The position numbers and the translations under genes were made by a program. The notes under the pieces are model-generated. The model was not told the DNA's origin. It searched no databases and saw only the letters and a program-made list of their open reading frames with translations. From positions 45,097 to 109,096 of the forward strand of contig CAJQQE010000005.1 in NCBI GenBank assembly GCA_905480395.1: a stretch of DNA of 64,000 nt, read 5' to 3'. This stretch comes from an uncultured Phycisphaerales bacterium (GTDB lineage: Bacteria; Planctomycetota; Phycisphaerae; Phycisphaerales; SM1A02). Shown here piece by piece: positions 25,273 to 33,706 of this stretch (the first letter of the stretch is position 1; each line of letters begins with the position of its first letter).

Positions 25273-26808
25273 ATGTCGAATCATGGCACCGCGCTCGAAC
25301 GGGGCTTTCTTGATGGCCCGCCCGCCAATCTGATCGACGGCAAGTTTCTTCCGCTTCCCGCGGGGGATGCAATCATCTCGCGGAATCCCGCGGCGCCCGA
25401 TGAGATTGCCTTCCAATCCGGCGAGCGACTTGAAGACGTCGAGGCCACGGTCGCGGCCGCCCGTCGGGCGCAGCCCGCGTGGTTCGCCATGGGAAAGGCC
25501 GCGAGAATCGAGGTGCTCCTTCGTTGGAAGGAAGTCACCGCGGCCCGCGCGCCGCGGATGGCCGAATTGATCACGCTGGAGATGGGCAAGGTCTTGTCCG
25601 AGAGTCGCTTCGAGGCGGGGGCGCTGGCGGGCAAGGTCGACATCACGCTGGGCGAACATTCCGCCGGCCGGATCGCGGATTACGAAGTGGCCGCAGGCGA
25701 GACGAAGTCGGGGCTGTGTCGGTACAAGCCGCACGGGGTCATGGCGGTCCTCGGACCGTTCAACTTTCCTGCTCACTTGCCCAATGGACACTTCATCCCG
25801 GCGTTGCTCGCGGGCAATGCGATCATTCTCAAGCCCAGCGAAAAGACGCCGGGCGTCGGCCAGGCCCTGGCGGAGATGGCGATGGAAGCCGGCATTCCCG
25901 CCGGGATCTTCAATCTCGTTCAGGGTGGCCCAAAGATCGCGGCGGCGCTGGTCGCGAATCAAGGCGTCGACGGCGTCCTCTTTACTGGCAGCTGGCCGGT
26001 GGGTCGTCGCATTCTGGAAGCCAACCTCGACAACCCCGGGCGGATCGTCGCCCTCGAACTTGGCGGATCGAATCCCTCGGTGGTGATGCCGTCCGCGGAT
26101 CTCCGGCAGGCGGTTGTGGAGTGTGCCCGGGCGGCCTACGCCACGAGTGGTCAGCGGTGCACCTGCACTCGTCGGATCATCGTCCACGCCGACGTGGCGG
26201 ATCGCTTCATTCAGGCATTTTGCAAGGTCGCGAGTACGCTTCAAGTTGGTGCTGGCGATTCGACCGACCCGGTCTTCATGGGGCCGCTGGTCAACGGCGC
26301 TGCGGTCGACGACGTTCTTTCGTTCCAGTCCGACCTCCACGCGTCCGGCGGCAAGATTCTCGTCGAAGCGTCGCGGATGGATCGACCCGGGCACTTCGTG
26401 ACGCCGGGCGTCGTCATGGTCGACCGCTTTAGCCTTGACCGAGATCGCGAGTGCTTCGGGCCACTGGCTCAGATCGCCGTTGTTGATTCACTCGACGACG
26501 CCATTGAGCAGGCCAATGCCACTCGCTACGGACTCGCCGCGTCAATCTTCACTGGCGACGATACCGAATGGGATCGTTTCTTCGGCGAGTGTCGCGCGGG
26601 ATGCATCAACCGGAACACCGGGACCGCGGGGGCGAGCAGTATGCTGCCGTTCGGCGGCCTTGGACAGAGCGGCAACCACCGGCCAGCCGGCGCCTTCAGC
26701 GTCGACTACTGCGCCTATCCGGTCGCGAGCATGGTCGAACGGGGGAGTGCGACCGCGGTCCCTGCGGGCATGCTGCTCGAGGACGCCTGGCTCAACGCCC
26801 GATCCTGA
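25273..26808 (+). CDS. astD: Succinylglutamate-semialdehyde dehydrogenase
   Basis: AstD oxidises N-succinylglutamate 5-semialdehyde to N-succinylglutamate with NAD. The 511-residue aldehyde-dehydrogenase protein has GPFNFPAHLPNGH, the Rossmann turn FTGSWPVGR, the catalytic Glu motif LELGGSNPSVV, and the catalytic Cys in GQRCTCTRRI. These sequence variants are characteristic of the AstD subgroup. It follows astA after about 140 nt and precedes a glycosyltransferase gene by 2 nt, so those two are probably on one transcript even though their functions differ. Confidence 0.9.
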   Translation: MSNHGTALERGFLDGPPANLIDGKFLPLPAGDAIISRNPAAPDEIAFQSGERLEDVEATVAAARRAQPAWFAMGKAARIEVLLRWKEVTAARAPRMAELITLEMGKVLSESRFEAGALAGKVDITLGEHSAGRIADYEVAAGETKSGLCRYKPHGVMAVLGPFNFPAHLPNGHFIPALLAGNAIILKPSEKTPGVGQALAEMAMEAGIPAGIFNLVQGGPKIAAALVANQGVDGVLFTGSWPVGRRILEANLDNPGRIVALELGGSNPSVVMPSADLRQAVVECARAAYATSGQRCTCTRRIIVHADVADRFIQAFCKVASTLQVGAGDSTDPVFMGPLVNGAAVDDVLSFQSDLHASGGKILVEASRMDRPGHFVTPGVVMVDRFSLDRDRECFGPLAQIAVVDSLDDAIEQANATRYGLAASIFTGDDTEWDRFFGECRAGCINRNTGTAGASSMLPFGGLGQSGNHRPAGAFSVDYCAYPVASMVERGSATAVPAGMLLEDAWLNARS

Positions 26809-26810
26809 CC

Positions 26811-27533
26811 ATGCCGATGGAACACGAATCCTCGATCGAACTCACCGTGGTGGTGCCGGCCTGGAACGAGGCCGCGGACATCGTTGCGACGGTCTCCGCG
26901 CTCCGCGATGCGCTCGCCGAGCTCGGGCGACCGAGTGAGCTACTGGTGGTGGATGATGCCAGTGATGACGCAACCGCACGACTCGCCGTGAACGCGGGGG
27001 CGACGGTGCTGTCGGTCGAGAAACGGCAGATCGCCGCGGTCCGCAACGCCGGGGCGGCAGCGACCGACGGCCGACTGCTGATCTTTGTTGATGCCGACAC
27101 CATCGTGCCGAGTGAGACGCTGCGGGAGTTGATCCGAGCGGTGGAGGATGGTGCGGCGATCGCGGGCCCACGGGTCGAAATGCCGGGCGTGAAATCCAAC
27201 TTCAACCGCCTTTGGACGTGGATCCTACTTCGGATGCTCGCAAGCTTCGGCGTACTGCCCGGGTGCTGCCTGGTCATGCCTCGGGAGATCTTTGACGCCG
27301 TCGATGGCTTCGACGAGCAGTGGTTCGCCAGCGAAGAACTCTGGTTGGTGAAGTCGATTCGCGCCCTCGGGCGCGGGCCAGTCATGCAGGTCGACGCGCC
27401 GGTCTACACCTCGCCGCGCAAGGCCAACGCGGTCGGTCCGTGGCGACTTCTCTGGCAGACGATCTCGATCGGCGTGTCCGGACCCCGTCGTTGGCGCGAT
27501 CGATCCAGACTGCGTTTTTGGTACCACCGGTAA
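26811..27533 (+). CDS. Family 2 glycosyltransferase
   Basis: The 240-residue protein is a compact GT-A enzyme: ELTVVVPAWNEAADIVATV at the N-terminus, ELLVVDDASDDATA, and the metal-binding DxD-type FVDADTIVP. SEELWLVKSI follows in the acceptor half. It lacks transmembrane helices. The start is the ATG at 26811, two nt after the astD stop. Donor and acceptor are unknown. Confidence 0.85.
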   Translation: MPMEHESSIELTVVVPAWNEAADIVATVSALRDALAELGRPSELLVVDDASDDATARLAVNAGATVLSVEKRQIAAVRNAGAAATDGRLLIFVDADTIVPSETLRELIRAVEDGAAIAGPRVEMPGVKSNFNRLWTWILLRMLASFGVLPGCCLVMPREIFDAVDGFDEQWFASEELWLVKSIRALGRGPVMQVDAPVYTSPRKANAVGPWRLLWQTISIGVSGPRRWRDRSRLRFWYHR

Positions 27534-27880
27534 TCGCATTGATCGAAGCCAGCGTGCATTGGGGTCGATGCCCCATGGATGTCGGCGCCATTCAACGCGA
27601 TACTTACAACATGTTCGATGCGGGTGAGCGGGCCGAGATCACAAGCTCGCGATTCGACGGTTTTTCCGGGGGGCGAATCGTCGGGTCAACGAGATCTGGT
27701 TCGTTCACACGGATGGAACAGGTTCGTCTTCGTTCGATGCACGCAGAGCCCTTCCGGGCATTCTGGGGACCGGCGTTTCTTCCGTGGAGGTCAAGCCTCC
27801 GATCGCGGGGCAGCGATCGAATCGGGAAGGACGTCGGGTAGGACCGCAGCGAAGATGACGAACGGGAATGGGACGGGACG
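27534..27880 (+). other. Structured intergenic region before a terminator; possible ncRNA
   Basis: Between the glycosyltransferase stop and the terminator at 27881 there is no recognisable gene. It contains several stem-loops: a hairpin at 27561-27574, a 7-bp stem around the CGG/CCG hairpin near 27650-27680, GCCC-TTCC-GGGC near 27748-27759 and CGATCG repeats near 27800-27820. It does not match SRP RNA, tmRNA, RNase P or 6S features that I could recall. Confidence 0.3.
27575..27841 (+). CDS. Possible small protein ahead of a strong terminator
   Basis: An 88-codon frame (MDVGAIQRDTYNMFDAGERA...) ends 40 nt before a strong intrinsic terminator, which needs a transcript to end. It has no clear Shine-Dalgarno, family or motif; composition is Arg/Ser/Gly-rich. 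The same stretch contains several stem-loops, so a non-coding RNA is an equally good reading (see the 27534 region entry). Confidence 0.3.
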   Translation: MDVGAIQRDTYNMFDAGERAEITSSRFDGFSGGRIVGSTRSGSFTRMEQVRLRSMHAEPFRAFWGPAFLPWRSSLRSRGSDRIGKDVG

Positions 27881-27919
27881 ACGCGGCGCGGATCTTCGGA
27901 TCCGCGTTGCGTTTTTTTG
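27881..27919 (+). terminator. Intrinsic terminator with UUCG tetraloop
   Basis: A 14-bp stem (27881-27894 with 27899-27912, two G-T pairs) capped by TTCG is followed by a run of seven T. It terminates plus-strand transcription from the glycosyltransferase gene or from an unrecognised unit between 27534 and 27880. Confidence 0.85.
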
Positions 27920-27944
27920 TTGGTCGTCAACGATCGGTACTTGT

Positions 27945-28112
27945 CTAGTGGACGAGGGAGCCGTCCTCGGTCGCCGTTCCCAGCACCAGCACGTCGCTCC
28001 GGACCCCGGCGATCATCCGCGGACCGAGAACGATCTCCAGCACGTAGGCGGGAGGCCGCGCGTCGTCGTTGAGCCGGCATGACCGGATCGTCCCGACCCG
28101 GAGGGTCCCCAA
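27945..28112 (-). CDS. Possible small protein downstream of glyS
   Basis: A 55-codon frame starting at TTG 28112 with AAGGA just upstream gives LGTLRVGTIRSCRLNDDARP then a hydrophobic beta-rich end (AYVLEIVLGPRMIAGVRSDVLVLGTATEDGSLVH). It lies 43 nt after the glyS stop on the same strand. The sequence reads like a real small domain but has no known family. Confidence 0.3.
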   Translation of the reverse strand: MGTLRVGTIRSCRLNDDARPPAYVLEIVLGPRMIAGVRSDVLVLGTATEDGSLVH

Positions 28113-28155
28113 ACGGTCCTTCGGTCCCGGGAGTCGTGGGGGTTGCCGGGCTTGG

Positions 28156-29703
28156 TCACTCCGCCGCTGGCGCCCCGTCGATCTTGTCGGCGAGGAAGTC
28201 GGCGACCCGGTCGATGGCGATCCGCTCCTGCGACTGGGTGTCGCGTTCACGGACCGTGACCGCGTGGTCGGTGAGGGAGTCACCGTCGATGGTGAAGCAG
28301 TAGGGAGTACCCGCCTCGTCCATGCGGGCGTAACGCTTGCCGATTGACTGCTTGACGTCCATATCGACCGCGTACTTCCGGCGGACTTCCTTGTAGAGCT
28401 TTTCCGCGACTTCGGGCATGCCGTCCTTCGCCACCAGCGGGAAGATCGCGGCCTTGACCGGCGCCACCCGCGGGTGGAACTTCATGTACACCTTCGACGC
28501 TCGGCTTTCGTCGGGCGTGTAGGCCTCGCACAGGAGGGCGAGCGTGCCGCGATCGGCGCCCGCGGAAGGTTCGATCACGTGGGGAAAATACCGCTCATTC
28601 TTCTGCTGGTCGAAATACCGCATCTTGTCGCCCTTGCCGCAGTGTTCGGCATGTTGGCGCAGGTCATAATCTGAGCGATGGGCGACGCCTTCGAGTTCGC
28701 CGAAGCCTGGGGCGGTGAACGGGAATCGATACTCGATGTCGCAGGTGCCGGCGCCTTCTTTGGCGTAGTGGGCGAGCTCTCCCCGGTCGTGCTCCCGAAG
28801 GATCAGGTTGTCGCCGGCGAGACCGATCGACTTCCACCAGGCGTAGCGCTGTTCACGCCACCAGGCGTACCATTCCTCGGCTTCGCTGGGGTGGATGAAG
28901 AATTCGAGTTCCATCTGCTCGAACTCGCGGCTGCGGAAGGTGAAGTTCCGCGGCGTGACCTCGTTGCGGAACGCCTTGCCGATCTGCGCGATGCCGAATG
29001 GAATCTTGACCCGGCTGGAGTCGACGATGTTGTTGAAGTTAGTAAAGATTCCCTGGGCGGTCTCGGGTCGGAGGTAGGCCTTCGAACTCTCGTCGCGAAT
29101 CGCGCCGCAGTGGGTTTCAAACATCAGGTTGAACATTCGCGGCTCGGTGAGCGTGCCCTGTTCCTTCGCATCGGGGCCCACGGAGATGGCCCGTTCCTCG
29201 GCCGAGAGATCGGCGAACGGACAGGTATCGATCTCCTCGTCCGCGACCGTCCGCTTCACATACTTGTCGAGCTTCTTCCGAGCCTTGGCCGTGCTATCGT
29301 CATCGCCTTCGACGCAGACGAAGATTCGTCCGGTGGTATCACCTTTGACGCCGAGGCACACCAGATGGTCGGCCCGGTAACGCGACTTCGATTCCTTGCA
29401 ATCGACCATGGGGTCGTTAAAACCACCCACGTGGCCGGAGGCGACCCAGGTCTTGGGATTCATAATGATCGTGCAGTCCACGCCGACGACCTTCACGTCG
29501 GCACCCGTCGGCCCGGTCGCGTCGCCGTGGACGATGTCGCCCCACCAAGCGTCCTTGAGATTTCGCTTGAGTTCGACGCCGTTGGGGCCGTAGTCCCAGA
29601 AACCGTTGATGCCGCCGTAGATCTCGGAGCTCTGGAAGATAAAGCCTCGTCGTCGGCAGAGGGCGACGATGTCCTCCATACGCTTGGTGGTGGTTTCGCT
29701 CAT
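28156..29703 (-). CDS. glyS: Glycyl-tRNA synthetase (dimeric, class II)
   Basis: GlyRS charges tRNA-Gly with glycine. The 515-residue protein is the alpha2 (eukaryote/Gram-positive-like) form: MEDIVALCRRRGFIFQSSEIYGGINGFWDYGPNG at the N-terminus, YLRPETAQGIFTNF, FRNEVTPRNFTFRSREFEQMELEFF, and the C-terminal anticodon-binding domain with DEAGTPYCFTIDGD. I use the ATG at 29703; the frame is open for 60 further codons of non-conserved sequence. This form, rather than the alpha2beta2 form, is expected in planctomycetes. It is divergent from the SDR gene at 29873. Confidence 0.95.
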   Translation of the reverse strand: MSETTTKRMEDIVALCRRRGFIFQSSEIYGGINGFWDYGPNGVELKRNLKDAWWGDIVHGDATGPTGADVKVVGVDCTIIMNPKTWVASGHVGGFNDPMVDCKESKSRYRADHLVCLGVKGDTTGRIFVCVEGDDDSTAKARKKLDKYVKRTVADEEIDTCPFADLSAEERAISVGPDAKEQGTLTEPRMFNLMFETHCGAIRDESSKAYLRPETAQGIFTNFNNIVDSSRVKIPFGIAQIGKAFRNEVTPRNFTFRSREFEQMELEFFIHPSEAEEWYAWWREQRYAWWKSIGLAGDNLILREHDRGELAHYAKEGAGTCDIEYRFPFTAPGFGELEGVAHRSDYDLRQHAEHCGKGDKMRYFDQQKNERYFPHVIEPSAGADRGTLALLCEAYTPDESRASKVYMKFHPRVAPVKAAIFPLVAKDGMPEVAEKLYKEVRRKYAVDMDVKQSIGKRYARMDEAGTPYCFTIDGDSLTDHAVTVRERDTQSQERIAIDRVADFLADKIDGAPAAE

Positions 29704-29872
29704 CAGGAATCCGGTGTGAGTGCGGCCCGCGGGGGCGGGAGGTGAAGAAGTGACGGAAGAAGGGCATAGTAACGGGTACGATCCTCCGCCCCGGCACTTC
29801 ATGGTCTCCATGGTCTTCAGGGTCTCGGGCCCCGTTCCAGCGTCGTCGTCGCCCTCATTGGAGTTCCAGATC

Positions 29873-30571
29873 ATGCCCTTCACGAATCGTCACTGTCTGG
29901 TCACTGGCGGCACCGGCGCCCTCGGGTCCGAAGTCGTCCGCGACCTCCTCGAACATGGGGCCGAGGTCCACGTCACCTGGCGGGAGGCTCGTGAACTCGA
30001 CCGCATCGATTTCAAGGACCACGTCACCCTGCACGAGGTCGACCTCGGCGACGAGGCATCGGTGGCCGCGGTGTACGCCAAGGCTGGTCCGATCTACGCC
30101 TCGATCCACGTGGCGGGCGGCTTTGCGATGGGGCCGATCCAGGACGTCACCCAGGCTGACTTCGAATCCATGATGCGGCTCAACGCGGGGACGTGTTTCC
30201 TGTGCTGTCGGGAGGCGGTCAAGGCGATGCGGGCCGCGGGGCGATCGGCGGAGGACGGTGGTCGGATCGTCAACGTGATTGCCCGTCCCGCGATGGAACC
30301 CACCGGCGGAATGCTCGCCTACTCGACGAGCAAGGCGGCCGTGGCGAGCCTGACCCAGTGCCTTGCGAAGGAGGTCCTCGACGACGGCATTCTCGTCAAC
30401 GCGGTCGCCCCCTCGATCATGGACACGCCTGCCAACCGCGCGGCCATGCCGGACGCGGATTTCGACGCGTGGCCGAAGGTCGAGGAAGTTGCGAGGACCA
30501 TGGTCTGGCTCGCGAGCCCGGCGAACGCCCTGACCACCGGCACGCTGGTACCGGTCTACGGAAGGGCCTGA
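29873..30571 (+). CDS. Short-chain dehydrogenase/reductase
   Basis: The 232-residue protein has the SDR Rossmann motif LVTGGTGALGSEV, the Asp adenine-pocket position near VDLGDEASV, and the catalytic Tyr-Lys pair in YSTSKAAVASLTQ, with Ser/Thr upstream in the RPAMEPTGG stretch. SDRs reduce or oxidise alcohols, sugars or acyl groups with NAD(P)H. Substrate is unknown. The gene is divergent from glyS and convergent with folE. Confidence 0.9.
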   Translation: MPFTNRHCLVTGGTGALGSEVVRDLLEHGAEVHVTWREARELDRIDFKDHVTLHEVDLGDEASVAAVYAKAGPIYASIHVAGGFAMGPIQDVTQADFESMMRLNAGTCFLCCREAVKAMRAAGRSAEDGGRIVNVIARPAMEPTGGMLAYSTSKAAVASLTQCLAKEVLDDGILVNAVAPSIMDTPANRAAMPDADFDAWPKVEEVARTMVWLASPANALTTGTLVPVYGRA

Positions 30572-30724
30572 GCCCGCCCGTCCGCAGGCGCGACGCCTCG
30601 ACGCTTGGCGATCACCGCGATACACGCGGACGCCCTCGTCGGATGATCGGTCCGCAGGCCTCTCGCGATTCCGACGCACGCAGACCTCGGCGCGGGTGGT
30701 GCCGGTTCGTCAGGTTGAGAAGAG

Positions 30725-31342
30725 TCAGTCGCGACCGGGGTTTGAGCCGATCAGCGTCAGCAGTTCCATGCGGGCGGCTGGATTTTCAAGGAACACGCCA
30801 TGCAACTTGCTGGTGGTGGTCCAGGCGTTACTTTGTTTGACGCCGCGGTAGCACATACAGAAGTGCCGGGCTTGGATGATCACCGCGACGCCTTGAGGCT
30901 GGAGCGCCTCTTGGATGGTGTTCGCGATCTGGGCAGTGAGTTTCTCTTGAACTTGGAGCCGTTTCGAAAAGATCTCGACGACCCTCGCGAGTTTTGAAAG
31001 TCCGACGACTTTTCCGCTGGGAATGTAGGCCACGTGGGCCTTTCCGACGAACGGCACCATGTGATGCTCGCAGTGGCTCTGAATGTCCATGTTCTGGAGG
31101 AGGACCAGCTCGTCGTAGTTTTCGACTTCACTAAAGGTCCTGGCCAATGGTTCAAATGGGTCGGCGTGGTAGCCCCAATAGTGTTCGTTCATCGCCTTGA
31201 CGACCCGTTTGGGGGTGTCGAGCAGGCCTTCTCGCTCTGGATCTTCGCCGATGAACCCGAGGAGGGATTTCACGTGAGCCATCGCCTCGATGCTGGCGTC
31301 GCTGTCAGGGTCGAAATCGGTATATGGGCGGGGTTCGAGCAC
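30725..31342 (-). CDS. folE: GTP cyclohydrolase I
   Basis: FolE opens GTP to 7,8-dihydroneopterin triphosphate, the first step of folate and queuosine/tetrahydropterin synthesis. The 205-residue protein has the zinc-binding CEHHMVPF and the later HFCMCYRGV with the third zinc Cys, plus GLSKLARVVEIFSKRLQVQE. The GTG at 31342 is a good start, with GGAG 7 nt upstream, and gives the family length; the open frame continues for 49 extra codons without conservation. folD at 37813 belongs to the same broader pathway but is not linked. Confidence 0.95.
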   Translation of the reverse strand: MLEPRPYTDFDPDSDASIEAMAHVKSLLGFIGEDPEREGLLDTPKRVVKAMNEHYWGYHADPFEPLARTFSEVENYDELVLLQNMDIQSHCEHHMVPFVGKAHVAYIPSGKVVGLSKLARVVEIFSKRLQVQEKLTAQIANTIQEALQPQGVAVIIQARHFCMCYRGVKQSNAWTTTSKLHGVFLENPAARMELLTLIGSNPGRD

Positions 31343-31421
31343 TGGTGATCTCCGGGTCAGATTGAGGACCGACAATTCTAGCAGGCTCACAAGGTGCCCC
31401 GCGTGCCTTAGCATTCTGAAT

Positions 31422-32777
31422 ATGAACGATTCAATCCCATCCCAGGGGAACCCGGAATCCGCGGCCATCCATACCGTGCTCCGCCCCACGCTCTTGTGGT
31501 CAGAAGGTGCCTTTAAGGCGGATCACGAGGTCGTCATCTCGGGCGACCGAATCTCTAAAATCCGTCCGGCGACCGGTCCCGCGGACTGGTCAGTGGCGAT
31601 CCTGCCCGGTTTCGTCAACGCTCACAGTCACGCCTTCCAGCGAGGAATGCGGGGACTCGGCGAGACCTTCCGCGAGGGCCAAGGCTCGTTCTTCACTTGG
31701 CGGGCGTCCATGTACGAGCTGGTCGCATCGCTCGATGCCGAGCGGGCCTACCGCACGAGCCGGACGGCCTTCGAGGAGATGCTTGATGCCGGCATCACCA
31801 CCGTCGGTGAGTTTCATTACATCCATCACGCCGCCGACGACGACCCCGATGCACGTTGGATGCTCGACGACGCCGTCCTTCGAGCGGCTCAGGATGCCGG
31901 CATTCGCATCGTGCTTCTTCACTGTGACTACGTCCGTGGCGGGTTCGATGATCGTCCGCTGGGTGGTGGCCAGCTTCGCTTCGATACTCAAGGCCTCGAG
32001 CACTACCTCGGCAGTCTCGACCGGGTGGAAAAGATCGCCGAAGGACCATTGCAGTCGGTGGCCGCGGTGTCACATTCCACGCGAGCGGTCTCGATCGATC
32101 GCATCGCCGCCGTGCATGCCGAAGCCACCCATCGAGGAACGGCTTTTCATCTCCATCTGGAAGAAGTCGTTCAGGAGATCGACGACTGCCGCGCCAGTCA
32201 CGGGCGAACGCCGATGCGGCTCGCCCTCGATCACGGCGTGATCGACGAACGGACCACTGCGGTTCATTGCACGCACTCGAATGCCGAGGATCTCCAAGAC
32301 TTCTCCGCCGCCGGGGCACGAATCTGTCTCTGTCCGAACACCGAGGGAAATCTCGGGGACGGAATCTGCGATCTCGCCACGATGCGCGAATTGGGTATTC
32401 CGATCGCGATCGGGACCGATCTCAATAGTCGAATCGCCCCGGCCGAGGATCTTCGCTGGATCGAGTATGTCCAGCGGGTTCGACACCAGAGGCGAGGCGC
32501 CGTCATCGACCACGCCGGACGAACCGGCAGCGCCCTGCTGGACATCGCGACCGTGAATGGGGCGGCGAGCCTCGGGGTCGAGAGCGGTTCGATCAGCGCG
32601 GGACGGCTCGCCGACTTCGTGGCGATTGACCTTGACCATCGCACGCTGGAAGAGGTCGATCCTGATCATCTTGCGGACGCCATCGTGATGGGGACGGGCC
32701 CCGAGTGTCTGGCTGGAACCTGTGTGGGCGGCCGCTGGGTCCGCGGGGGCCCGGACGCAGCGCGGGGAGGGGCCTGA
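31422..32777 (+). CDS. hutF: Formimidoylglutamate deiminase
   Basis: HutF deaminates N-formimino-L-glutamate to N-formylglutamate in the histidine-utilisation pathway. The 451-residue protein starts with the amidohydrolase signature VAILPGFVNAHSHAFQRGMRG, in which HAFQR is typical of HutF. Other family blocks are FHLHLEEVVQEID, AVHCTHSNAEDL, CPNTEGNLGDGICDL and the C-terminal Asp in IGTDLNSRI. Its start is 79 nt from the divergent folE start. No other hut genes are in the window. The next gene, a ROK kinase, begins 1 nt after its stop. Confidence 0.92.
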   Translation: MNDSIPSQGNPESAAIHTVLRPTLLWSEGAFKADHEVVISGDRISKIRPATGPADWSVAILPGFVNAHSHAFQRGMRGLGETFREGQGSFFTWRASMYELVASLDAERAYRTSRTAFEEMLDAGITTVGEFHYIHHAADDDPDARWMLDDAVLRAAQDAGIRIVLLHCDYVRGGFDDRPLGGGQLRFDTQGLEHYLGSLDRVEKIAEGPLQSVAAVSHSTRAVSIDRIAAVHAEATHRGTAFHLHLEEVVQEIDDCRASHGRTPMRLALDHGVIDERTTAVHCTHSNAEDLQDFSAAGARICLCPNTEGNLGDGICDLATMRELGIPIAIGTDLNSRIAPAEDLRWIEYVQRVRHQRRGAVIDHAGRTGSALLDIATVNGAASLGVESGSISAGRLADFVAIDLDHRTLEEVDPDHLADAIVMGTGPECLAGTCVGGRWVRGGPDAARGGA

Positions 32778-32778
32778 C

Positions 32779-33687
32779 ATGCCAATCACCCGCATTGGCG
32801 TCGATCTCGGGGGGACGAAGATCGAGGCGATCGCTCTGGTGGGCGGTGAGATCATCGCTCGTGAACGGGTGGCCACGCCGGCGGGTGACTACGACAAGAC
32901 GCTCGCCACAATCTCGTCTCTGGTCGATCGGATCGCCCATGATGCCCGCGCTGAGGGGTCGACCACGGTCGGGGTGGGAACGCCTGGGTCGGTCGATCGA
33001 GCGACGGGCCTGCACCGCAATTCCAACTCAACATGTTTGAACGGTCGGCCGTTCGAATCAGATTTGAATGCCATCGTTCGTTTTCCGGTTCGGACCGCCA
33101 ACGATGCCAATTGTTTCGCCCTTTCAGAGGCGGCCGACGGTGCTGCCGCCGGACATCGGGTGGTCTTCGGGGTGATTCTGGGAACCGGAGTCGGCGGCGG
33201 GGTGGTGATCGACGGTGTGGTACATGAAGGCGGTAACGGTCTCGGCGGTGAGTGGGGCCACATCGGTCTCCCGCATCGCGACGCCCGTGACGCCGCGCCG
33301 CGGCCGTGCTATTGCGGTCGCTCCGATTGTCTCGAGCAATACCTGAGCGGACCGGCGATCGAAGCGGAGTACGCCGCGGCCTCGGGGAAGGTGTGTTCCC
33401 TCGCGGAGATCGCGGCGTCGGTCGATACCGACGAGCATGCTCGAGCCGTGATCGCTCGATTCCACGAACGTCTCGCGGAGAGCCTGGTGACCGTCGTCGA
33501 CTTGCTCGATCCGCAGGCGATCGTCTTGGGCGGTGGCGTGAGTAATCTCGATTCGATCTATGAGGTCATTCCGCAGTTGGTCCATGCTCGCGCCTTCGGT
33601 GGCAGTGCGGCGACGCCCATCCTGCGGAACGTTCACGGTGATTCCAGCGGCGTCCGCGGGGCGGCGTGGCTCTGGCCGGATGCATGA
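32779..33687 (+). CDS. ROK family sugar kinase
   Basis: The 302-residue protein has the ROK N-terminal phosphate motif IGVDLGGTKIEAI, the ATP-binding GVILGTGVGGGVV, and the zinc-binding cluster CYCGRSDCLEQYLSGPA (CxCGxxxCxE signature). ROK proteins phosphorylate glucose, fructose, N-acetylglucosamine or mannose; the sugar cannot be told here. It begins 1 nt after the hutF stop (GGGGAGG upstream), so the two are translated from one message. Its 3' end is 19 nt from the convergent DadA-like gene. Confidence 0.9.
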   Translation: MPITRIGVDLGGTKIEAIALVGGEIIARERVATPAGDYDKTLATISSLVDRIAHDARAEGSTTVGVGTPGSVDRATGLHRNSNSTCLNGRPFESDLNAIVRFPVRTANDANCFALSEAADGAAAGHRVVFGVILGTGVGGGVVIDGVVHEGGNGLGGEWGHIGLPHRDARDAAPRPCYCGRSDCLEQYLSGPAIEAEYAAASGKVCSLAEIAASVDTDEHARAVIARFHERLAESLVTVVDLLDPQAIVLGGGVSNLDSIYEVIPQLVHARAFGGSAATPILRNVHGDSSGVRGAAWLWPDA

Positions 33688-33706
33688 GATCAATCGGGCG
33701 TCTTGC

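Noticed and set aside
27534..27880. GGA triplets suggesting a second Csr sponge.
   Set aside because: About ten GGA occur but not at stem tips, close to expectation for this GC content.
28678..29745. Long plus-strand frame antisense to glyS (355 codons).
   Set aside because: It is a shadow of the GlyRS gene; the opposite strand has all conserved motifs.
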